Under the pieces are notes generated by a model, which saw only the letters and a list, made by a program, of their open reading frames with translations, was not told the DNA's origin and searched no databases. A stretch of 64,000 nucleotides of DNA from Bacillota bacterium. GTDB lineage: Bacteria > Bacillota_I > Bacilli_A > Erysipelotrichales > Erysipelotrichaceae. Numbering within the stretch: the first letter of the stretch is position 1; each line of letters starts with the position of its first letter. Positions 1 through 7,838 of the stretch are shown here, piece by piece. A program made the position numbers and the translations under genes. The DNA is taken from assembly GCA_023249475.1 (NCBI GenBank), contig JAHFCO010000003.1, positions 1-64,000 of the forward strand, written 5' to 3'.

Positions 1-662
1 AGGAAGAAGGGGAGATCCTCATCGACGGCGCACCGCTGACCTTGGAGAATCTCGCCGCGATCCGCAGTAAAGTCGGCATCGTCTTTCAAAATCCGGATAA
101 CCAATTCATCGGTGCGACCGTTCGCGACGATATCGCGTTCGGTTTGGAGAACCACAATGTCGATCCAAAGGAAATGGACGGCATCATCGAACGTTTCGCC
201 CAGGAAGTCAACATGACTTCCTATCTTAACCATGAACCGACCCGTCTATCGGGCGGTCAAAAACAACGCGTCGCGATCGCCGGCGTTTTGGCGATGAGTC
301 CGGAAATCCTGATTCTCGACGAAGCCACAAGCATGCTCGACCCGGAAGGGAAGGGCGATGTCAACGAATTGGTGGACCAACTCCACCATAGCCGCAACAT
401 GACGATCCTATCGATCACCCATGACATCGAAGAAGTGCGCAAGAGCGACCATGTCTTGGTCATGAACGAAGGGCAGATCGTCATGGACGGGGATCCGGAT
501 GTCATCCTGCACCGCTATGCGGATCTGGTGAAACTCCGCCTCGACGCTCCGTTCAGCGTCAAGCTCGCCTTGGAACTCAAGAAACTCGGGATCGTCTTGG
601 ATAACCCGATGGATGAAGAAGGGATGGTGGACCAACTGTGCCGATTGCATTCGAAAAAGTAA
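1..662 (+). CDS. ecfA1: ECF transporter ATPase EcfA1 (5' end outside window)
   Basis: This is one of the two ATPases of the energy-coupling factor (ECF) module, which powers uptake of vitamins and trace metals through interchangeable S components. The gene is cut by the window edge: the reading frame is open from base 3, before any start codon, so the Walker A loop lies upstream. Visible parts are the Q-loop (VFQNPDNQF), the signature LSGGQKQR, Walker B with ILILDEATSMLDP, and the switch His (ITHD). Its 3' end overlaps the next ATPase by 25 bases. The order ecfA1-ecfA2-ecfT-truA is the usual one in Bacillota. No substrate-specific S component is next to it. Confidence 0.93.
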   Translation, partial: EEGEILIDGAPLTLENLAAIRSKVGIVFQNPDNQFIGATVRDDIAFGLENHNVDPKEMDGIIERFAQEVNMTSYLNHEPTRLSGGQKQRVAIAGVLAMSPEILILDEATSMLDPEGKGDVNELVDQLHHSRNMTILSITHDIEEVRKSDHVLVMNEGQIVMDGDPDVILHRYADLVKLRLDAPFSVKLALELKKLGIVLDNPMDEEGMVDQLCRLHSKK

Positions 663-1492
663 GCTATACCTACGCACCGGGGACGCCGTTTTCCTATGCG
701 GCCCTTAAAGAAGTCGATCTAGCGATCGAAATGGGGAAGATCACCGCCATCATCGGTCCGACCGGCAGCGGGAAATCGACCCTGGTCCAGCATCTCAACG
801 CGCTGCTTCAACCCTCCGACGGTCAAGTCCTGGTGTTGGACCGCATCATCACCCATGCGGACAAACCCAAACAACTAAAGTCGCTGCGAAAGAACGTCGG
901 CTTGGTTTTCCAATTCCCCGAATACCAATTGTTTGAAGAGACGGTTTTGAAAGACGTGATGTTCGGGCCGTTGAACTTCGGCGTATCGGAAGAAGAGGCG
1001 AAGAAACGTGCGATGGAAACCTTGACGGTGGTCGGGATCGATCCGTCGATCGCCGAGAAATCGCCGCTCGATCTTTCCGGTGGGCAGAAGCGCAGGATCG
1101 CGATCGCCGGGATATTGGCCATCGACCCCAAAGTCCTTGTCCTGGATGAACCGACCGCGGGCCTGGACCCGCAGGGAAGCAAATCCATGATGCAGCTGTT
1201 CACCCAATTGAACCGCCAATATGAAAAAACCGTATTGATCGTCACCCACGACATGGAACACGTCTTGAATTATTGCGACAACGTCGTCGTCATGCAGGAT
1301 GGTAAATGTGTCACCCACCAAACCGTCAAGGAATTCTTCAACGACGGAAAACTCCTGCACGAATTGAACATCAAAGTCCCCAACGTCCTGCGTTTCAAAG
1401 AATCGCTGGCGAAGGGCGGAATGAGTCTGCCTGAAGGGATTTCCGACCTTCAAACCTTGGCGAAAGCCATCGCCGGGAGGATCAAACCATGA
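638..1492 (+). CDS. ecfA2: ECF transporter ATPase EcfA2
   Basis: Second ATPase of the ECF complex, 284 residues, pairing with EcfA1 and docking on EcfT at the cytoplasmic face. Walker A is GPTGSGKST near residue 47, the signature LSGGQKRR near 147 and Walker B VLVLDEPTAGLDP near 167, followed by a conserved switch His in VTHD. Translation starts at a GTG inside the end of ecfA1, which suggests translational coupling. The C-terminal region of about 50 residues after the ATPase core is typical of Ecf ATPases. Its stop overlaps the ecfT start as ATGA. Confidence 0.94.
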   Translation: MPIAFEKVSYTYAPGTPFSYAALKEVDLAIEMGKITAIIGPTGSGKSTLVQHLNALLQPSDGQVLVLDRIITHADKPKQLKSLRKNVGLVFQFPEYQLFEETVLKDVMFGPLNFGVSEEEAKKRAMETLTVVGIDPSIAEKSPLDLSGGQKRRIAIAGILAIDPKVLVLDEPTAGLDPQGSKSMMQLFTQLNRQYEKTVLIVTHDMEHVLNYCDNVVVMQDGKCVTHQTVKEFFNDGKLLHELNIKVPNVLRFKESLAKGGMSLPEGISDLQTLAKAIAGRIKP

Positions 1493-2289
1493 GTAACATC
1501 GCTCTGGGAAGATACATCCCGCTGGATAGTCTGATCCATAAACTCGATCCGCGCATGAAGATCATCGCGATGTTTTTCCTGTTGATCGCGGTGTTCGTCC
1601 CCGCGGGCTATCCCGGCTACGGGGTTCTCGGCGTCTTCATCGTCAGCGTGCTCTTGATCGCGAAACTCCGGCTCAACTTCATCTTCCGCGCCATGAAACC
1701 GATGGCGTTCATGTTGGTCTTCCTTTTGATGATCAACGTCCTTGTGCTGCGTACCGGCTATGTCCTGTTCTCGTTCTACGGGTTCACGGTCTATAGCGAC
1801 GCGATCTATCAAACCTTATACATCACCTTCCGTCTGGCGTTGATGATCATGATCACCACCGCTTTGACCGCCACCACCAAGCCCTTGGACTTGACCTTGG
1901 CGATCGAAGACTTGCTTGGACCGCTCAAACGTTTCGGCGTTCCCGCCCATGAAATCGCGATGATGATCTCGATCGCCTTGCGATTCATCCCGACGCTGAT
2001 CGAAGAAACCCAGCGCATCATGAAAGCGCAGGCCTCCCGTGGCGTCGACTTGAAAGAAGGGAAGTTCAAAGAGAAAATCATGGCGATCCTCTCGTTGATC
2101 GTTCCGCTCTTCGTTTCCAGTTTCCAACGCGCCGAGGATTTGGCCGATGCGATGGAAGCCAGGGGCTACGTCCCGTCCGCGACACGCACCCGCTACAAAC
2201 AATTGAAACGTACGCTTAAGGATTATATTATGCTGTTCATCGTCCTGCTTCTCTTGGGTGGATTGATCACCCTGGCCTTCGTGGTATGA
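1489..2289 (+). CDS. ecfT: ECF transporter transmembrane protein EcfT
   Basis: Membrane scaffold of the ECF transporter, 266 residues. It has the family's N-terminal hydrophobic helices, then long cytoplasmic coupling helices carrying two short Ala-Arg-Gly motifs: SRG in the stretch KAQASRGVD near residue 184 and ARG in MEARGY near residue 223. These motifs contact the two ATPases. A final hydrophobic helix closes the protein. The start overlaps ecfA2 as ATGA and the stop overlaps truA in the same way, so the four genes form one operon. Confidence 0.94.
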   Translation: MSNIALGRYIPLDSLIHKLDPRMKIIAMFFLLIAVFVPAGYPGYGVLGVFIVSVLLIAKLRLNFIFRAMKPMAFMLVFLLMINVLVLRTGYVLFSFYGFTVYSDAIYQTLYITFRLALMIMITTALTATTKPLDLTLAIEDLLGPLKRFGVPAHEIAMMISIALRFIPTLIEETQRIMKAQASRGVDLKEGKFKEKIMAILSLIVPLFVSSFQRAEDLADAMEARGYVPSATRTRYKQLKRTLKDYIMLFIVLLLLGGLITLAFVV

Positions 2290-3029
2290 GATTCGCGGTC
2301 GTCGTGAGCTATAACGGATCGAAGTACGCGGGCTGGCAAATCCAGCCCTCCTTTCTTTCCGTCCAACAGGTCATCCAAACCATCCTGAGCCGCATGCACA
2401 ACCGGCCGGTCCAGATCTTCGGGTCGGGTCGGACCGACGCGGGCGTCCATGCCTACGGGCAAGTGTTTCATTTCGACTCCGACATGAACCTTGACACGGC
2501 GCAATGGCGCAAAGCCCTCAACGCGCAGTTGCCGGAAGACATCCGCGTAATCCGGGTCCATGAAGTCCCCGACGACTTCCATGCCCGCTACAGCGCCCTG
2601 TCGAAGCGCTATGACTATCTGCTGAACACCGGGGAACACGACCCCTTCAGATATCCCTTCGAATATCAACTCAACCAGGAACTCGACGTACACGCCATGC
2701 GTGAAAGCGCGCGCCTTCTGGTCGGTACGCATGACTTCTCCTCCTTCTGCGTCAACAGCTTTGAAGAGACGCCGGACCAAGTCCGAACCCTGCAACTGCT
2801 TGAAATCACAGTCGAAGACAAGATCGTCCGCTTCCGATTGGAAGGGGACGGGTTCATGCGTTATATGGTCCGCATGTTGGTGGGGAATCTCATCGACGTC
2901 GGGCTACACAAGAAAAGCAAGCAGGATATCCAACGTATCCTTGAAGCGAAAGACAAACATGCCACCAACGTGGTCGCACCGCCGTGCGGACTGTATCTGG
3001 TGAGTGTCTCATACAAGGAGATTCCATGA
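2286..3029 (+). CDS. truA: tRNA pseudouridine synthase A
   Basis: Converts uridine 38-40 in the tRNA anticodon arm to pseudouridine. The 247-residue length is normal. The catalytic Asp is D51 in the motif GSGRTDAGVHA, and the later RFRLEGDGFMRYMVR motif, typical of TruA, is present. It overlaps ecfT by four bases, as it does in many Bacillota, and its TGA stop overlaps the start of the downstream PHP gene. Confidence 0.96.
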   Translation: MRFAVVVSYNGSKYAGWQIQPSFLSVQQVIQTILSRMHNRPVQIFGSGRTDAGVHAYGQVFHFDSDMNLDTAQWRKALNAQLPEDIRVIRVHEVPDDFHARYSALSKRYDYLLNTGEHDPFRYPFEYQLNQELDVHAMRESARLLVGTHDFSSFCVNSFEETPDQVRTLQLLEITVEDKIVRFRLEGDGFMRYMVRMLVGNLIDVGLHKKSKQDIQRILEAKDKHATNVVAPPCGLYLVSVSYKEIP

Positions 3030-3799
3030 TTACGACCAACTACCATGTCCATACCCATCGATGCAACCATGCGGAAGGACGCGACCGCGACTATGTGGAA
3101 GCGGCCATCGCCGCCGGATTCAGCGAAATCGCGTTCACCGACCACTCCCCTTGGCCGCTTCACCCCTATGAGCCCGGGATGATCCGGATGAAACTCGCCC
3201 TGTTACCCGACTATGTCAACAGTCTGCGTCAACTCAAGGAAGAGTACAAAGACCGGATCTCGATCAAGATCGGATTGGAATGCGAGTACTTCGCGGACCG
3301 CATGGAGTGGCTGAAGGAAACGATACGGAAGTACGACCTCGAGTTGATCATCTTGGGGAACCACTTCCACGAATACGAACATCACACACGCTACTTCGGA
3401 TCCTATAAAGACAAGAAGAACCTGCTTCGTGATTATACATCGGATACGCTCGCCGCGATCGAAAGCGGCGTCTACGGTTATTTCGCCCATCCCGACATCT
3501 TCGTACGGAGCTTGACGCAATGGACGCAGGAAGCCGAGAACGCCAGCCGCATGATCCTGGAATCCTGTAAGGAACATCGCATCCCCGTCGAATACAACCT
3601 CGGGGGCGTACGCAGCCGTTTCTTCGAATTCACCTATCCTTATCCCCGCTTTTGGGAAATCGCGGCGGAGGTCGGAAACGACGTCCGCATCGGCATCGAT
3701 GCGCACAGTCCGATGGATTTCCATGACAGAAAGTCCATCGACGACGCGATTTCGTTTCTGAACTTGTTGGGAATCATCGTCGACGATAAGTGCATATAA
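3026..3799 (+). CDS. PHP-domain phosphatase, histidinol-phosphatase (HisJ) family
   Basis: Probable metal-dependent phosphoesterase of the PHP superfamily, 257 residues. Metal ligands are visible: HVHTH at residues 7-11, the later FTDHSPW motif, a conserved Glu in GLECEYF, GNHFHEYEH, the FAHPD motif and a C-terminal IGIDAHSP. The start chosen here follows AAGGAG and overlaps truA as ATGA; an in-frame ATG 42 bases upstream lies inside truA and lacks a site. The sequence resembles HisJ/HisK histidinol phosphatases, but no other histidine gene is nearby, so the real substrate could be another phosphomonoester. Confidence 0.8.
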   Translation: MITTNYHVHTHRCNHAEGRDRDYVEAAIAAGFSEIAFTDHSPWPLHPYEPGMIRMKLALLPDYVNSLRQLKEEYKDRISIKIGLECEYFADRMEWLKETIRKYDLELIILGNHFHEYEHHTRYFGSYKDKKNLLRDYTSDTLAAIESGVYGYFAHPDIFVRSLTQWTQEAENASRMILESCKEHRIPVEYNLGGVRSRFFEFTYPYPRFWEIAAEVGNDVRIGIDAHSPMDFHDRKSIDDAISFLNLLGIIVDDKCI

Positions 3800-3811
3800 A
3801 AAACGATGCTT

Positions 3812-4165
3812 CTAGGAAAGTTCATTTCCCGGGAAACACCGTTTCACATCGATTCCGTAGATCCCTTCGATCACCCTGAAGGGATGATCCGGGACGAAAC
3901 GCGGGGGGACGATCGGAAGGTCGACCCGCAACGTACAAGGTTTAGTATAGAACTCCTGGATCCGCAACTCATCGCAAATCCCCGCGAACCACAAGGGATG
4001 ACCCACCGGACGGCGGATCAGCAAGACGGCTTCATCGTCAGGCAGCGGTTCAAACGACGAGGGGTCGGCGATCCACACCAAGGTATGAAACGGACCGTTC
4101 CCTTCCGGAGCGTAAAGTTCCGCCACCATCAATTCATCTTCGACAGGAATATAGACGCTTTCCAT
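3812..4165 (-). CDS. Hypothetical protein, 117 residues
   Basis: I do not recognise this protein. It is a soluble, acidic polypeptide without a signal peptide or membrane segment, rich in Pro and aromatic residues. Codon use matches the neighbouring genes (many GTC, ATC, GAA and CCG codons), which favours this strand over the 128-codon frame on the other strand, whose translation looks random and charged. It converges with the PHP gene with a 12-base gap, and its promoter region is shared back-to-back with that of rplM. The ribosome binding site is weak. Confidence 0.55.
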   Translation of the reverse strand: MESVYIPVEDELMVAELYAPEGNGPFHTLVWIADPSSFEPLPDDEAVLLIRRPVGHPLWFAGICDELRIQEFYTKPCTLRVDLPIVPPRFVPDHPFRVIEGIYGIDVKRCFPGNELS

Positions 4166-4214
4166 GGTATCACCGCTTCAAGTATAACATAATCCCCCTG
4201 TCAAGCGAAATCCC

Positions 4215-4243
4215 TTGACAAGAAGGCATAAGTTGCATATTAT
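4215..4243 (+). promoter_or_regulatory. Promoter of rplM-rpsI
   Basis: TTGACA at 4215-4220 and TATTAT at 4238-4243 with a 17-base spacer, a near-consensus sigma-A promoter. The predicted transcript starts near 4250, giving a leader of about 60 bases before rplM. Confidence 0.85.
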
Positions 4244-4250
4244 TGTATAT

Positions 4251-4298
4251 GGCACTTTATGCCAAATGTAGCCCCGGAAACTACTTTTGGTTAGGAGG
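4251..4298 (+). promoter_or_regulatory. Structured leader of rplM (L13-leader candidate)
   Basis: The leader can form a hairpin at 4262-4290: CCAAA pairs with TTTGG, then a T-T mismatch, then GTAG pairs with CTAC around a nine-base loop, directly ahead of the AGGAGG at 4293. A smaller alternative pairing, GGCA (4251-4254) with TGCC (4260-4263), would compete with it. Position and size fit the known L13 autoregulatory leader of Bacillota, but I could not compare it with the family model. Confidence 0.5.
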
Positions 4299-4309
4299 AA
4301 ATAACCAGT

Positions 4310-4747
4310 ATGCGCCAAACAACTATGGCAAAACCCAATGAAGTCGTACGTCAATGGTTCGTCGTTGACGCGACCGGACTCACCCTTGGACGCTTAGCGA
4401 GTGAAGTCGCAACGGTCTTGCGCGGCAAGCACCGTCCGACATTCACCCCCAACGTGGACACAGGTGATTTCGTAATCGTCGTAAACGCGGACAAAATCGT
4501 CGTCACAGGAAACAAAGACGAAACCAAGAATTATTACAACCATTCCCAGTGGAAGGACGGTCTTCGTGTTCGTTCTTTGAAAACGATGCGTGAACGTTAC
4601 ACCATCGAATGGGTCGAACGTGCGATTCACGGAATGTTGCCGCACACCCGTCTGGGTGATCGTCAACGTATGCATCTCTTCGTATACAAAGGCCCGGATC
4701 ATCCGCACGCCGCTCAACAACCCGTTGAGTTGAAGATCAAAGGATAG
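4310..4747 (+). CDS. rplM: 50S ribosomal protein L13
   Basis: Large-subunit ribosomal protein, 145 residues. Family signatures are clear: LGRLASEVATVLRGKH near residue 27, the VDTGDFVIVVNADKI block, and MLPHTRLGDRQ near residue 103, followed by the YKGPDHPHAAQQP segment. The ATG at 4310 sits 11 bases after AGGAGG; a second ATG at 4325 would remove residues that are also present in the B. subtilis protein. It is cotranscribed with rpsI as usual. Confidence 0.97.
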   Translation: MRQTTMAKPNEVVRQWFVVDATGLTLGRLASEVATVLRGKHRPTFTPNVDTGDFVIVVNADKIVVTGNKDETKNYYNHSQWKDGLRVRSLKTMRERYTIEWVERAIHGMLPHTRLGDRQRMHLFVYKGPDHPHAAQQPVELKIKG

Positions 4748-4759
4748 GAGGAACAAGAC

Positions 4760-5167
4760 ATGGTCACGAAAAAGAAAGCCGCAGTTGTTTATCTTGGAAC
4801 CGGACGTCGTAAAACCTCCGTCGCTCGCGTTTACCTTACCCCCGGTACCGGTGTCATCACCGTTAACGGCAAATCGTTGGAAGAATACCTGCCTTTGGAA
4901 ACATTGCGCATGGTCGTCCGTTCCCCGCTTGAATTGACGGGAACCCTCGCCGGCATGGATGCGAACATCAATGTCCAAGGCGGCGGTTATACCGGTCAAT
5001 CCGGTGCGATGCGTCACGGAATCACCCGTGCGTTGATGGAAGCTTCCGCGGATTACCGTCCGAAGCTGAAAGCAGCCGGATTCGTTACCCGCGACTCGCG
5101 TGGTAAAGAACGTAAGAAGTATGGATTGAAGGGTGCACGTCGCGCTCCGCAGTTCTCGAAACGTTAA
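4760..5167 (+). CDS. rpsI: 30S ribosomal protein S9
   Basis: Small-subunit ribosomal protein, 135 residues. It shows the S9 pattern: [14 protein letters not shown] at the N-terminus, the central [19 protein letters not shown] motif, and the basic C-terminal tail ending APQFSKR, which reaches into the P site. It starts 12 bases after rplM with AGGAGG at 4747 and is followed by a rho-independent terminator. Confidence 0.97.
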   Translation: MVTKKKAAVVYLGTGRRKTSVARVYLTPGTGVITVNGKSLEEYLPLETLRMVVRSPLELTGTLAGMDANINVQGGGYTGQSGAMRHGITRALMEASADYRPKLKAAGFVTRDSRGKERKKYGLKGARRAPQFSKR

Positions 5168-5190
5168 TCGGTTTTACATTCAATTGTGCA

Positions 5191-5218
5191 AAGAGCTCCG
5201 TTCATCGGGGCTTTTTTG
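5191..5218 (+). terminator. Terminator of rplM-rpsI
   Basis: AGCTCCG (5194-5200) pairs with CGGGGCT (5206-5212), with one G-T pair and a five-base loop, followed by a run of six T. Confidence 0.85.
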
Positions 5219-5418
5219 TGTCTTCGACGGTAGAAAGCATCCAATTATTCCGAAGAATATAGGGTTTCTTGACGACGACTTGAAGGACGGTCGATCCTTG
5301 AATTTCCACGTGTCGAATGGAAATCGGGAAGCGTCGGAATCCCCCTATACATTCGATAAAATAAGGCTTATCATAAGGATAACAGTATCGGTGGAGCATA
5401 AATAACACGGGGGTTAAC

Positions 5419-7314
5419 ATGGGGAAGATCGCAAAGTATATGTTTGTCGCATTATTGGGTTTATTTGTTTTCACATCCTGCGTCAAGCCGACGCCGGAAG
5501 TCGACCAAATCGGGAACACAAGCGGGAACCTAAATAACGGTTCCAAGTATGTGATGGTTGACGGCTGGGTCTATTATACCGAGCTAGAGGTCGGCATTTA
5601 CTATCTCGGCGCAGAAAGTAAATCGAATATCGGCGGATTTTGGAAAATGAGACCCGATTTTTCGCAACGCCAGCGAATATCGGTCGACTATGTCGAAGGT
5701 CTCTATGTCGTCGGCTCGAAAATCTACACCAAGAGCGGATTTGTCTACGACACGATCAAGAATACATACCAAGAAGCAGAGTGGGCTCAAGATGTCTACA
5801 CCGGTGGCGCATATTCGCTCCTTTTCTTGAACGGAACGGTCTATTTCGGTGAGAATGCCATCGATCTTGATGGAAAGAATCCGAGAGTGTTCGCGGAAGG
5901 TTCGACGGTCACACAACTCGATTATTCAAACGGATGGATCTACTTTAACGACCCGAATCTGGGGGATCGCTCGTTGTGTAAGATCAAACCGGACGGTACC
6001 GGGAAAACGGTCGTGGCCACGGGAGTCGTTAATGAATATGTCATCGTGGAAGACAAACTCTATTATTCCAATACTTCAGATAATGGAACGCTTTATGTCT
6101 TGGATCTAAAGACATATGCGACAGAGAAACTTTCAGATCGGCCTGTCCACCAACTGAACTATTACGAGGGGAAACTCTATTATCTCAATCGTGAGTATCT
6201 TGATGGCGTCTACATGTCTGAAATCGATCGAATCAATACGGATGGAACGGGTTACGAGCGGATTCTTACATCGAGTGCGGGTTTGGACCAGCTCTCGATC
6301 CTGGATGGGTGGCTTTATTATGGAGGATTGAGCCTCTCCTTGAACGATGGTCCCCATTATCGGATGTCGCTACGTACGGGTGAAATCCAAGAACAAAAGA
6401 TCGATGTCGCGGTTGTGACGCCGATTACAAGCGACCAGACCTATGTCAAAGGGGATGCTGAGCTAAACTTCTTCGCCGAGAAGGACGGTTGGCTTTACTT
6501 TTCCAAACTGACGGCGGATACCGATCGGGGAATCTATCGCATGAAGCCGGATGGTTCGGATGTCTCTAAGATATCGGATGAAGCCGCGCTTTCGATGCTT
6601 ATCGTCGAGGATTGGATTTATTTTTCAAACTTCGACTATCGTATGATGCTTTTTCGGATGCGACTTGACGGAAGCGATGTGGAACTGGTTTCAAGTAAAT
6701 CCACCGGACTGGGGATCCTGAAGGATGAATGGCTCTATGTGTCCTCCCAGAACGAACTCTTCAGGGTTCGAACCGACGGGACAGGTTACGTGAAATTAAG
6801 CAACGCGTACCGGTTCAGGATCGCGGGTGAAAAAATCATCGTGGGTTTTGAAGAAACTGCCGGAAGCGGTGTTCTTACCATGGATTTGGACGGGAATAAC
6901 AAAGTGGAAATCTATTCGGGAATCAACAGCATCCTTGATGTTTCCGAAGAATGGATCTATTTCGTTAAGCACGACGGGTTTGGAAACAACGATGGATTCA
7001 CGTATCGAATGAAACATGATGGATCCATGGAATCGATCATGGACGATTCGGGAGGGTTCTCTTGGATGACCCATCATAACGGTTGGTATTATGCATTGAG
7101 CGATGACTCGAAAACAATCACCCGCCTACGGGCCGACGGAACACAACGGTCTGTGATCATCAATCTGCCGATTCGGTTGGCAGACATAGACATCGTTCTT
7201 GACCGGATCATCATCTCGATACATGACGATGAATCACAGAAGTACAGCGTCGAATCGTATGACCTTGAAGGAAGAAACAAGATTGAACTAAGCGCCTTGA
7301 CCATCCAAAGGTAA
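5419..7314 (+). CDS. Lipoprotein with DUF5050-type beta-propeller repeats
   Basis: Predicted surface lipoprotein of 631 residues. The signal peptide ends in a lipobox FTSC with the acylated Cys at residue 21. The remainder consists of about a dozen repeats of some 45-50 residues built around motifs such as DGWLYY, EDWIYFSN and IYRMKPDGSDV, typical of DUF5050 / LRP1-like beta-propellers. Such domains usually bind ligands or other proteins outside the cell; no catalytic residues are evident. It has its own terminator and no operon partner. A weak purine-rich stretch (GGGGG) precedes the ATG. The function is not known. Confidence 0.8.
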   Translation: MGKIAKYMFVALLGLFVFTSCVKPTPEVDQIGNTSGNLNNGSKYVMVDGWVYYTELEVGIYYLGAESKSNIGGFWKMRPDFSQRQRISVDYVEGLYVVGSKIYTKSGFVYDTIKNTYQEAEWAQDVYTGGAYSLLFLNGTVYFGENAIDLDGKNPRVFAEGSTVTQLDYSNGWIYFNDPNLGDRSLCKIKPDGTGKTVVATGVVNEYVIVEDKLYYSNTSDNGTLYVLDLKTYATEKLSDRPVHQLNYYEGKLYYLNREYLDGVYMSEIDRINTDGTGYERILTSSAGLDQLSILDGWLYYGGLSLSLNDGPHYRMSLRTGEIQEQKIDVAVVTPITSDQTYVKGDAELNFFAEKDGWLYFSKLTADTDRGIYRMKPDGSDVSKISDEAALSMLIVEDWIYFSNFDYRMMLFRMRLDGSDVELVSSKSTGLGILKDEWLYVSSQNELFRVRTDGTGYVKLSNAYRFRIAGEKIIVGFEETAGSGVLTMDLDGNNKVEIYSGINSILDVSEEWIYFVKHDGFGNNDGFTYRMKHDGSMESIMDDSGGFSWMTHHNGWYYALSDDSKTITRLRADGTQRSVIINLPIRLADIDIVLDRIIISIHDDESQKYSVESYDLEGRNKIELSALTIQR

Positions 7315-7462
7315 GGATAGAGTCGAAGATTCAATTGAGGCGTTTTGCGTAGTGGAAGAACGTAAAGAGTCCTGTTTCTTAGGAAAGATCGACTTGTGAA
7401 GGGTACTGCGGACGCCTTCGTAGTTTTCATGGTTGCTGTAGGAATTCCATTGAGAAAAGTCA

Positions 7463-7488
7463 AAAACGGATCGAAAGAGCTCCGTTTT
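7463..7488 (+). terminator. Terminator-like hairpin after the DUF5050 lipoprotein
   Basis: AAAACGGA (7463-7470) pairs with TCCGTTTT (7481-7488). It lies 150 bases after the stop codon and ahead of the tRNA promoter. The T tract is only four bases and lies within the stem. Confidence 0.5.
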
Positions 7489-7526
7489 GAAACAACATCG
7501 GAAGGCTTACTTTCTGCACTTTTGTG

Positions 7527-7555
7527 TTGACACCCCAACTCAATCATGGTATATT
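7527..7555 (+). promoter_or_regulatory. Promoter of tRNA-Ile/tRNA-Ala
   Basis: TTGACA (7527-7532), 17-base spacer, TATATT (7550-7555). The transcript should start about 15 bases before tRNA-Ile. Confidence 0.88.
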
Positions 7556-7576
7556 TTATAGGCATTCGGTGAGGAT

Positions 7577-7653
7577 GGGCCTGTAGCTCAGGTGGTTAGA
7601 GCGCGCCCCTGATAAGGGCGAGGTCGTTGGTTCGAGTCCATTCAGGCCCACCA
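7577..7653 (+). tRNA. tRNA-Ile (GAT)
   Basis: Full cloverleaf: acceptor GGGCCTG pairs with CAGGCCC, the anticodon loop reads CTGATAA with anticodon GAT, the T-arm contains GGTTCGAGTCC, and CCA is encoded. It is followed 17 bases later by tRNA-Ala, a pairing often seen in rRNA operons but here free-standing. Confidence 0.97.
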
Positions 7654-7670
7654 TCGAATTAAATATACAT

Positions 7671-7746
7671 GGGGTTTTAGCTCAGCTGGGAGAGCACCTG
7701 CTTTGCAAGCAGGGGGTCATCGGTTCGATCCCGATAAGCTCCACCA
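7671..7746 (+). tRNA. tRNA-Ala (TGC)
   Basis: Acceptor GGGGTTT pairs with AAGCTCC, including G-T pairs; the anticodon loop TTTGCAA gives anticodon TGC; T-arm GGTTCGATCCC; CCA encoded. Confidence 0.97.
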
Positions 7747-7758
7747 ATTGAAAAATCC

Positions 7759-7783
7759 AATGTCCGGCAGGACGTTTTTTTTT
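7759..7783 (+). terminator. Terminator of the tRNA-Ile/Ala unit
   Basis: AATGTCC (7759-7765) pairs with GGACGTT (7770-7776) around a GGCA loop, followed by a long T run. It ends just before the next promoter. Confidence 0.8.
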
Positions 7784-7787
7784 ACTC

Positions 7788-7816
7788 TTGCATGGATTAG
7801 GTTTCTTCGATACAAT
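7788..7816 (+). promoter_or_regulatory. Promoter of the first MATE gene
   Basis: TTGCAT (7788-7793), 17-base spacer, TACAAT (7811-7816). The start point near 7823 rules out the in-frame ATG at 7815 and supports translation from 7839. Confidence 0.75.
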
Positions 7817-7838
7817 GCAGACGAACGGGGGTTTAGTT

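Noticed and set aside
3806-4192. Plus-strand frame of 128 codons opposite the small minus-strand gene
   Set aside because: Composition and codon use look like an antisense shadow; the minus-strand frame uses normal codons.
7577-7746. tRNA-Ile/Ala pair as part of an rRNA operon
   Set aside because: No 16S or 23S sequence flanks the pair; it has its own promoter and terminator.
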